A stretch of DNA of 64,000 nucleotides from Ceratodon purpureus (lineage: Eukaryota > Streptophyta > Bryopsida > Pseudoditrichales > Ditrichaceae). The notes under the pieces were generated by a model that was not told where the DNA came from, searched no databases, and was given only the letters and a program-made list of their open reading frames with translations. Within the stretch, counting starts at the first letter, position 1, and the number at the start of each line of letters is the position of its first letter. The stretch lies in the NCBI GenBank assembly GCA_014871385.1, contig CM026426.1:39339799-39403798 (forward strand), in the 5' to 3' direction. Positions 54,890 to 64,000 of this stretch are shown piece after piece. The position numbers were made by a program, and so were the translations under genes.

Positions 54890-57800
54890 GACCTTCAAGG
54901 ATGGCACCTGTATCCTGCAGACTTGGTTCTCCAAGTTGCGGTGCTTCCGGACTACGAACTCTAGTTGAAATACATTCCAACGCCCGATGCCGTTCCAGGT
55001 CATACCGTGACAAAACCAAGTCAGACCCACAGTTGTCGCTGCCGACTGGTCCACTGGAGGGACCATCGCCCGATCCCATCTCGTTTAGTGAGGGATCCTC
55101 CGGGGTGGCTCGAATCCTTTCATCTGGTGCTGATTCCTCTGCACCCTGGGTCAAGATCAACTTTCGAGACGTACTTTCCTTCCGCAGCCGATGGAGAGTA
55201 TGAGTACTGTTAGCGTCATCATTCCAGAATTCTGGACCCGGTACTCCTCCTTTGAATGTCTGGGGGGAATTCACTTCTCCATGATGTACCTCTTCTGAAT
55301 CATGGTGCTCATCAACAAAATGGCGTAAGGATGTTGCAGGAGCGTCATCGTCAATCCTACATTCCTTCCTAAACAATCTCTCCTTCTTGCGGAGAACATC
55401 ACTCGATTCATCTTCGCTTTCTCCATCTACTGATGGGGACATTCTGGGAGCCTGAGTTTGTTCCTCCTCGCTCTCTGTGTCGTCGGAATCAGAAGCGTTT
55501 GATTCCTGGTCAATATCTTGTTCCTAGTCAGCAACTGGATTAATCATTGCAAGAGGCGGGATGTGATGCACGGCATCGTTTGTCTCAATCCGGCTATCGA
55601 AGAAATAGGACAACATCTTCAGTCCTTGTTCATAAGTACTAAGAAAAAAGTCGTGAGAGCGCAAAGCGCTAGTAATGGCAAAGGGACGCAGGCCCTCCAT
55701 CTGTGACAAACGGAGTAGAAATTATTGCACAGTTCTTGGTCAATTGACTATATAAGTGAATACACATGACTCGTATCAGTATCTTACCAGAGCAGCGAGC
55801 ATCGGCTTCCGACCCGCCAAAACACAAGCGAAGTTACGACCACCCAAATTCGTGATGTCCGTGACTCGCAACACTTCATGGATAAAACGAATGTACGTTT
55901 CCATGCGTAGTTCGTCGTCGTGGACCTTGAGCTTCTGCTCTCCAAAGTATGTTTGCTTCTTCATAAACCTAGGATTAGATCTTGTAACCTCGCTCGGCCA
56001 GTTTAGTTCAAATTCAGGGGTATGATCATCGTGGACTATGAAAATGATGGTCTGTGTACCCCCTCTGTTACGAGCCTTGAGACCATGAAACGAAGTCCCT
56101 GCTACTGTGGACACATAATCAAAACTTTCTATGTTATATCCAGGAAAAAAACGCAACAGAGAATTTTTGATGTTCATCTTATTCCTAGAGTCTCCAATTA
56201 TCATCCATCTAGGAACAACATGGAGGAGGTCGTAAGGATCATTGTTAAGCGTTTCAAAGAGCGGCGTATACATGGCCGTCCTTGCAAAGCCCTGCGCTTC
56301 TAACCCCACTGGAACCAAATAACAAAGGTCCATCACCCCTCTAACAAATTGCGTAGCTGAAAATTCAATTGTGGTGACACACCTTTCCTCCCCATGCGAT
56401 TTGCATAGAAACTGACCAATGGAAGAATCAGAAATATTCAAATGTGCTACAGCCGGCCGCAGTGCTTCGTTTCCGATCCACATGTGTGCTGCAGCCCGTA
56501 GGATTTCCGCGACAAATTTGCTTGGTGGATTGCCTCGACGATCAGTGCGAGACTTAATCCACTGGCCTTCATTCCCGCGTCGAATCAATTCGTCCATGTG
56601 CACTCGAAGGAATCCTGACTCCTTCTTCCAATTCTGCCAAGCCACTGTGTCAGCGTCTTCGTTTGATGTCCACACCTGCGTTACACCACCCCTCCTATGG
56701 AGCTCTTGCACAACAGTGTTCTTAAATCGCTTGCGCTTGCTCTTGCACAACAGTGTTCTTAAATCGCTTGCTAACTACAGAGTCAAACTTTTTCGGCTTT
56801 CCTTTGCCTAGGAAGACTTTTGGATTTTCATCCTGTATGAGGTTTCCTTGGTCATCCACACCTCCAAGGATTTTCCTACTGAGTTCCAGTAAGGAAGTTG
56901 GTCCAAAACCACGCAAGGTTTTGAAAGTGTACGCGGAAAGCGCTGGGACGGTGTAGGTCTTCCCTTTCCACTTCTTACCGTCCTTGCGTAGCTCTTATGT
57001 ATCTGGATCCTTTAATCCGCCCGTACTATAATCGAACAACAGGCTACCAAACTTCATTAGGAGACGTACTAATCATCAGTTCACCTTGGAATGCTGTCCA
57101 TTTCTTTGTTTTTTTCATTCCGTACATAGAGTTGAAAATAGAGACGACCTTCTCCCGCACAGACTGCAGTTAGACAGGGCCACAACTGTCAGCATAAAAA
57201 TCAGTACTTTGTACCGTTGACACATTCTATGGGCAATTGATTACAGAAAGTAAAGACTCCATGATACCCCTCGATCAACATTCCAGGTAATGTGGATAAG
57301 CATGGATATATGGCAGTTGACGATAGGCAAGCAACACAGACCTTCTATGCAAGAACATTCTCATCTCCTTCCCTTACCGCCCGTTGCCCTACAAAGACGC
57401 GGCGTGGGCGCTTTGCTAAGTCCCAGACCTTCCGAGCATGTTGTAGATACAGTACAATGTCTGGATACCTCCATTGTAAGCTGTTAGTGTGGTTTATTCG
57501 TTCCGCTAGCTTCATTATTTCTACTTCATCTCAGCTCCAAATGAAGTTACACTTCCACTTCTGCAGCATACTCTTCCGTTCTTCTGAGATGTGGGGATGT
57601 CGCACTAATTTCTGAGCAGCTGCCCAAGTGTGCTGCCCATTGATAATGTAAAACTGGCCATCCTTCACATCATCTCATGATCCTGGTTTCTCGTCGCATA
57701 CAGGCATGAGAGTTAGAATGTTTTGCGGTGGAATCAAAACAGTCAGGAAATAATCATGTAGCATGTCTCGCAGAGAGTCGTGGAAGGGACGAATTCGATA

Positions 57801-59250
57801 TTCATCTAGAGGCTCACGCATGCTGTCAATGTGCACCTCCCTATAGTTGTGCGCACCAAACATAAAGAGAGGGCTCATTAGGCTTGAGAACTCTTCTCTC
57901 TCGTCGTTGGCCTCCTTCACATCCATCCTTGTTCCCTCTGCCGGAATAATTGGGAATGGCTTCTTAGGATTGCGAATTTTCCGCCGCCCAGCTCCTCTGG
58001 AGCCGCGCAAATTGGCTGCAGCCATTGAGTTTACTGCGTTCATTACTTGAGTCTTCGATGGACGTCCGCCAATGGACCTGCCACTGCCGCGTGTTGTGCC
58101 AGTGTTTCTTCTACTATTCAGACGACCATCCCCCCTAGTGATGACATTGCTCGTATCCTCGATGGCTGTGATGAGTATCCCTCGCGCGGACCTACACCTA
58201 GTGATTCTGCTACCTCGAGGTGTAAGCTTCCTCTTTGCCCCTGGTGAACGACTAGTTCCTTGTTCTGGATTGGGTGGTACTGGGATGGGAGACTCTGGAG
58301 TCGCAACCCCTTCTTGATCGCATTGTTGGGTAGATGGTGACGGAGCTGATGGCGTCTGATGAGTGGACATAGCCGGTGTCTCTTCACGGGCAGGTGTGGA
58401 ATCTACCGGTATACTTCCCTCAGTCCGTAGTCCCGCTTCGGCCGAGTCTTGATTTTGAGACACTCTTGGCGCTCCGCTAGTTTTGCCTCTACTTCTAGTA
58501 TCCCGGCTACCAGCCTTGGGGACAGTAGAGTCACCGGATGCAACACGCTTTCTCCTACCAGGAGGTTGGGGAGCCGTGAGTGCTTCATGCTCCATGTGCA
58601 GCATGTGATTAGTCCTCTCCAATTTAGTTAGATAACGCTTAATGAGGTGAAATAAAATACGTGCAGTACCATGGACGTTGCCGCTCTCAGTTGGAGTCAG
58701 CATGAGTGCTCCAGGGACGCCACGCTTTAGGCACAGATCATGTGCGGAACGAATACTATCGACAAAATACCCTGCCTGGAATTTATCAGAGGCTTCCTCC
58801 AAAATAAGACTGACCGGCGCACCTTCGTGCGTAAGGAGCCACAAGTATATTGTTGAACCGTAAAGTCTAATGTCCACGACTGCAACGGTAATCAACGTCA
58901 CCCAAACGGATTCTCCATCAATAGTTCCAGCTCCGTCAACAGCGACAGTCAGGAAGAACGACAACTCCTCTTGTTGGACAACCCTGCATAGTTCCAGAGA
59001 CCACTTCCAAGGCTTTGGTAGATTCGGATGAAGCACGATATATTTCCCTTCCTGAATAGTATCGGAAGGGAAAGAGACCTTTGGATCCGGGTGGTACTAG
59101 ATAACCGTCTTCATGCATCCTCTGAGAGAGAAGACCAGTCCACGACGATCGCCACCTCCCATTCTGAATTCTGCAAACTGTGGAGATACTATGGTTAGGA
59201 ACTTGTCGCGTACAAATTTGTGACACTGAACGTGGGCAACTGACTAGCAC
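54890..59250 (-). pseudogene. Unclassified element-like gene with ParB-like box
   Basis: A multi-exon minus-strand gene. 59,250-57,675: FFLTVAVDGAGTIDGESVWV, then VPGALMLTPTESGNVHGTAR, and a basic, Ser/Pro-rich stretch (RGSRGAGRRKIRNPKKPF). About 57,670-57,378: DGQFYIINGQHTWAAAQKL, a ParB-like box (FxIxxGxHxxxAA), then KLAERINHTNSLQWRYPDIV and a GTAAGG donor. 56,920-55,776: LRGFGPTSLLELSRKIL, SKFVAEILRAAAHMWIGNEA, LYTPLF-like and VPRWMIIGDSRNKMNIKNSL segments, ending GRNFACVLAGRKPMLAALVR. 55,709-54,890: an acidic C-terminus. The last part may be a very diverged methyltransferase fold (AGR... and PFAITSALRSHDFF at SAM-site-like positions), which is speculative. Several breaks. Element ends were not found. 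Confidence 0.5.
56702..56776. repeat. 37-bp tandem duplication
   Basis: GCTCTTGCACAACAGTGTTC and the following TTAAATCGCTTGC occur twice, 37 bp apart, inside the element-like gene. Confidence 0.85.
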
Positions 59251-59605
59251 ATTTGTCTGAGCAAGACTGAAGACTGCACAAATACATAATAAACTGGATA
59301 GGTTAGTGGTAACTACCTACCACTGGAAGTCAGCGAGGCCGCGGATAACCAAATACGTAAAATGTAGCTCCTTTTTATTATCATTCGGAAATAACCTGAA
59401 ATCAACCAAATTCCGTGGTCAACTAACTACGCACTTCAGAATTGCGAATCAGGATCGGAATACCAATAGAAGACGTATCTGGAAGACTGGTTGTAAAGAA
59501 TACAGGAAAATGGATACGATCCTCGAGGGCTACGGTCTCCGTATCTATTAACACATGACAGTATAATCGCAAAAATTACAATACAAATTGAGCCTAAATC
59601 TACGA

Positions 59606-59890
59606 TCACCAATTTTTTACCTCATTGACAATATGGAACCCTTCAGTCCAGTATCCCTGTGTTGCTCGTATGCCCACTCCCTGACTACTGAATCTTGACC
59701 TAGTTTTACATAAAGAAATGAATCGATGGCTTAGCATGAATACAACAGCACTTATGAGAAGGAAGCATAATTTTGAACTATCAAATCCAGAATGGAAGAT
59801 GTCTACGTGTTCTTGATTTAACATAGAAAGACCTACACAATCTCCACTCACAAAGTCCTCATCAACTAAAACCTTGCATCGCTGCGGCAT
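59606..59890 (-). other. Exon of a predicted membrane protein
   Basis: From ATG 59,890: MPQRCKVLVDEDFVSGDCVG, LSMLNQEHVDIF, then a hydrophobic segment LCFLLISAVVFMLSHRF that could span a membrane, then RFSSQGVGIRATQGYWTEGF, ending at a GAG|GTAAAAAA donor. The text is protein-like and the donor is plausible. No family recognised. An open frame at 60,292-60,507 upstream could be a leader exon but has no support beyond being open. Confidence 0.35.
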
Positions 59891-59899
59891 TCCACTGAG

Positions 59900-60530
59900 C
59901 TAAATCTATGCTCAGCTCAAAACAAAGTAATACCCAAACCAACTACCTCAGAAACAATGTTCACAACAATTGGAAGAACATCTACAAACAGGGATACAGT
60001 GTCGAACAAAAGATAGACTGATTTGACGGCTTACCAGCGCATAGAGAAGTTGCTCCCGGTGATGTATCGGCCTGAATCTGTAGAGGAGACTAACCACCTT
60101 CACACAGCTTGTGGCCTCTCAGCGGTCTCCTTCCACGGCACGCTCACGTAATGTCACCCTACACAAACAATAATCCGAATCCACCCGAGTTTGTCGCGTT
60201 CACCCCAGTTCCTCCTATTAGATTCTTGAGGCCGATTGATGCAACTTGATTTCCTCAACCCTGCAATTCTTCGTCAAATCCATGCTGACGCTCATCGAAT
60301 AACCTGAGAAGGCACACAAGCCGAAACATTCTCCACACACGCTCCAAGACAAAACGGTACCGTCCTCACATTGATCGACGAGTTGGGAAGTGTGCAGTAA
60401 ACCCTAAACTTTTCCAACATGGAGAGAGACGAAGGCTGCGGGCAGGGCAGTCTCGAGATTTGTGTGCCCGCCGTTACTGCCCGTATTGGCATTGAATGCC
60501 AATCCATACTAGGATTCGCTTGGACACGTG
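59900..60530. other. No confident gene; possible 5' region of the membrane-protein gene
   Basis: Non-repetitive, moderate GC sequence with one open minus-strand frame (60,292-60,507) lacking motifs. Confidence 0.25.
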
Positions 60531-63400
60531 GTAGGTGCAGATTTAATGGTTCTCACCAACCGGGCGATGTCTTCACTAATTAACGGTTTTGGAGAAATAA
60601 AAGTTATCCAACCCTAAATTCTGTATGACGAAGGAAAAGAGAAACAGTAAGTTAATAAAATAATAGCCTAATGAGAAAAACAATAAGTTCATAAAATAAT
60701 AGAAAATGAAACATAAACAAAATAAATTGTGAGATTTACACAAAAATATAATAAGAAGAGGAAAAAAAACATTATTAATGTTAGAGATACACAAGATTGA
60801 ATAAGAATAATATCAACATAGAGAATGTACAGAATCTATGCTAGTGAAAAAAAAAATTAAAATAAAGAAAAAAAAAATAAAGAAAAAAACAGGTGGAGGA
60901 GGGGGAGTGAGGAAAAATGAAGAAGCAAATAAATAAAAGCCCAAAAAAGGTAACAGTGACGTCAAATGAAAAAAAACTGAATTAGTAAACAGGTGAACTA
61001 ATAGGGTAATAAAAGAATAACCGAATGGTAAAATATTGAAAACAAATAGAATTAAAACAAAATAATGCAAATTGTGAAAATAACAACAAAAAATAATTAT
61101 GAGAGGGGGTAGGTTAAAGTAACGTAATAAGCGAATTTAGTATTTCCTTTCTTAACTTTTGCTGGAAGAATAGATCTTTAGATCGTTATTTTTTTAAATG
61201 CCCATAATTGTCTGTTTCTTTGAGTATGCTTGTTTTTTTTTATTCTTGTACTATTTAATTCTTTTTTTTACCAATAAACCTTTTGAACACATTGTGTTAA
61301 TCTTTAATCGTTTTTTTAATATATATATTATTTTTTCAAAGATTCTAAGCTGCATATTCTATGTTTTATTTTGAACCTTTTAAGTTTATAGATTTTTTAA
61401 TATGTAGGTGTTTTTTTTCATACAACTTCAAATTTTATATTTCCTTTCAAAATTCTTAAAGTAATTGATTTTTTAAATGTTATTCTACTAGTTGCATTTT
61501 CTTCGAAATTGCCCATTAGTCTCTTAATAATTTATTTTTTATCAAATGTAAAAGAAAACTCAATATTTTAATTTCATACATCTACCTTCACTCATTCCGT
61601 TCTTTGTCTCTTTATTTGGCTATTATTTCCTCTTCTTCTAATTTTATAATTTCCAAACAAATCATATCTCTTAAAACACCACATATATTAATCCTATACG
61701 ACATATATTACAATATAATAGAATAAATGAATGTAATAAGCATTATATTAAAGAATAAAAAACTTTTTCAAAGTAGATAATCCATTACAAATTATTTTTT
61801 TATTGCCTATAAAGTTTTGGAATTTAAATTTTATATACAAATTACAATGTGAATTCATTTTCAAATTTACATTTCAAATGCAATTCTAAATCATATTTCA
61901 AATTTTGGACACAAAACCAATCTTCATATTTTCATTTTTAATCTTCATATTTTCATTTTTAATCTTCATATTTTCATTTTTAATCTTCATAGTCTGATTT
62001 TTAATCTTCATTTTTTTATTATCAATCTTCATTTTTTGATTATTGATATTTATTTTTTATTGGAAAATCTTCATTTTTGAAATTTTTACTCTTTGAAATA
62101 AAATTTATTTGAATAGATATACTCTAATTTCTATATTTTTCATTTGAAAGTATTATTGTTAAAAAAAATATCGAAAACAAATTGGTTTCTTAACCAATTG
62201 AAAACATTAAAAATTATATCAAAGTGTATGCTATGTATACCCAATCGATCATTAGTTTAAGAGTTTCATCTAACTACCAAATACCTCCATAATTTAAGCG
62301 ACGTTTTCATCCACAATTTCATCCATATTCTCATCCAAGTCTTCATCCACATCTTTTTCTAAGTTTTCATAAACATGTGTGAGAAAATTATTTCAGAGTT
62401 TCAGTGTCACTTATTTCACTTATTTCAGAGCTCTGTCTTCTTAATTTGAGCAGAACAAAAGTTCAAAGATACTCAGTGGCAAACATCATATTGGTTAAAT
62501 TGACCAATTCCCATTACGTTAGCTACTGCAAATAGTGTGACTATGGATTAAGAAAATATGTATAAAGGATAAAGAAAATATGTGCAAGGTTAATTAAGAT
62601 GGCAAAAACAATGCAGTAATGATATAGAACAAGTAACAAAAAAACCAAATAAAGTGCAAAAAACTAAAAATTATAAGAAAGTATTATTGGCGATGAACAT
62701 ACTAGTGGAAAACATAAGTTTTACTAAAAATATTATTAAATTTCAAAAATTATATCTTTCAATTGAATATATAATACAAATATTGTTGAAGTTACATTTT
62801 CATGGTATTTCAAGGCTTTGTATTATGTGTAGTGATATATGAGTAATTGTAGTATAAGAATGTTGTTTAGGACCGTAAAATCTATAGAAAGTGGAATCAA
62901 CTTACAATTCATTGGTAGGGAAAAGGAATTTCTTCCTTTGTCCACAAATCCAATAGAACCATAGAGTTTCATCCTAGGTATAAGTAGGTTTTAATGGATG
63001 AATACCATATACTGATATTTTAATACCCATAAAACCTACAACATACCTCCTCCCAAGATTATACACCTTCAACAACATCCTTATATTCATTCAGTCGTAT
63101 ATGACTACATATAACACTAGGCCTCAAAATGCCTTGAAATAAAAGCTTTAATATGTCATAAAACCTAATAATGCTAACAAAATCAATAATCGTGATAGCT
63201 TCAACTCCAGCATGAGCTTTATAAAGAAAACCCACAAAGATCCCACATATCACCCTTGAAACGCACAGCATATAACAATATTCCAATTGTACACTTAAAG
63301 GGACGCTAACTTTTTCTTCCGACCACTAACCATTGATAGAACCAGCTACATAACTTGCAAAAGCTAATTTGATATTTTTAAGCACAGAAACCGAGCACTT
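60530..63400. other. AT-rich intergenic region
   Basis: Very AT-rich, with homopurine and homopyrimidine runs and no credible gene. Around 62,785-62,845 and 63,095-63,150 there is a weak inverted similarity (TTTCAAGGC...TATGTGTAGT against its reverse complement) that may be an old palindromic repeat. Confidence 0.6.
61919..62035. repeat. AT-rich tandem repeat, 21-bp unit
   Basis: AATCTTCATATTTTCATTTT plus T, about three good copies followed by diverged ones (AATCTTCATAGTCTGATTTT and so on). Confidence 0.85.
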
Positions 63401-63411
63401 AGGTTACAGGT

Positions 63412-64000
63412 CACTAGTGGAATCGGTATGTGAATACACCGATAAGTACACTCAGATCTGGTGTGCACTATGGCGTTCCGCTTCGGTGTACAAGGATTCA
63501 CTTCGGTGTAATAGTGCACCTGCTTTTGCTAATACTGGGGCTTCTTTGTTTCTCTGACGATTCGATCCGGGGACCCACTGCGTGCCTCGAAAAGCATGGT
63601 CTCATCCACGTGGTGCATGTGACTGTGGGACGTTACCCCGTTCAGTAAACTTTTAACCGCTGATTTTCCACAGGATGGATGTGGACAGCAAATTAGTTTT
63701 CATCCAGGTGTGTCTTACCTCCGACTCAGTCGCAGTTACTTTTGAGAATCGAAGTTACTTCGTTGACTACGACGATTGATGACCGCGGATATGTTCTGTG
63801 GGTATGGCCTGGGGGTATACTGGTTATGTCCGTTTCTGAGGACCTGATTGATAACTACTGTTCTACTCAGGGTATACGAAAGGTGCATGATAACATGGTA
63901 CATCCGGATAGAAGGGTCCGTTACATCGGTTTAGGGTATACCCGACATATAATAATATCCGGTTGATGTCCGTGAGTTGATATCCGAAATGTGTATTGAT
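63412..64000 (+). mobile_element. Possible CACTA-element terminus running off the window
   Basis: CACTAGTGGAATCGG at 63,412 has the CACTA(G)TGG start typical of plant CACTA termini. It is followed by repeated short motifs (TTCGGTGTA near 63,483 and 63,501; GTGCAC near 63,453 and 63,514) like subterminal repeats. The other end and any duplication lie outside the window. Confidence 0.3.

Overview
This is a eukaryotic, plant-type window, most likely from a streptophyte (land plant or charophyte alga). The signs are CACTA transposase pieces with the plant-type DUF4218/DUF4216 tail, a MULE whose transposase carries a WRKY-GCM1 finger and a SWIM finger, a hAT transposase of the DUF659 kind, and GT-AG introns throughout. 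The species is not fixed by the sequence. Few host genes are visible, and all are fragmentary: two TPR-type genes (about 4.0-4.7 kb minus; 54.5-54.9 kb plus), a serine palmitoyltransferase LCB2 remnant (16.4-17.7 kb) and some unrecognised exons (53.4-53.9 and 59.6-59.9 kb).

Layout. 0-5 kb: decayed TPR-like gene on the minus strand. 5.1-13.5 kb: minus-strand CACTA (En/Spm) TNP2 gene in pieces, split by a gag-like retroelement fossil (about 9.17-12.65 kb). 16.4-17.7 kb: LCB2 remnant. 18.3-19 and 52.3-52.8 kb: two relatives of one unrecognised protein family. 19.9-21.1 kb: two small inverted-repeat elements. 21,860-50,697: one very large hAT transposon with an exact 8-bp target duplication (ATCAATTC). 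34,057-48,689: a 14.6-kb MULE with a 9-bp duplication (GATTATTAT) nested inside a gene of the hAT. 54.9-59.3 kb: an unclassified element-like gene that begins just inside an intron of the TPR gene. 60.5-63.4 kb: AT-rich sequence, then a possible CACTA terminus.

The main result is the nested pair. Without the MULE the hAT is about 14.2 kb and carries four minus-strand genes: the transposase, a complete-looking protein kinase, an 851-codon RING-finger protein and a short helical protein. Each has a TATA-like box directly next to an array of degenerate GGGCGCG repeats, and the same repeats lie near both ends, so one motif may serve both transposase binding and promoter control. The MULE carries its transposase (plus strand) and, divergently, a spliced gene whose ten exons join in phase into a ParB-like domain followed by a beta-class DNA methyltransferase-like domain with an altered catalytic motif IV. 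An adjoining gene holds 39-residue repeats and three RNA polymerase II CTD-like heptads. A second ParB-like box lies in the unrelated element at 57.5 kb. Both transposons are decayed. Most of the breaks are in-frame TAG, TGA or TAA codons, as cytosine deamination of methylated DNA would make.
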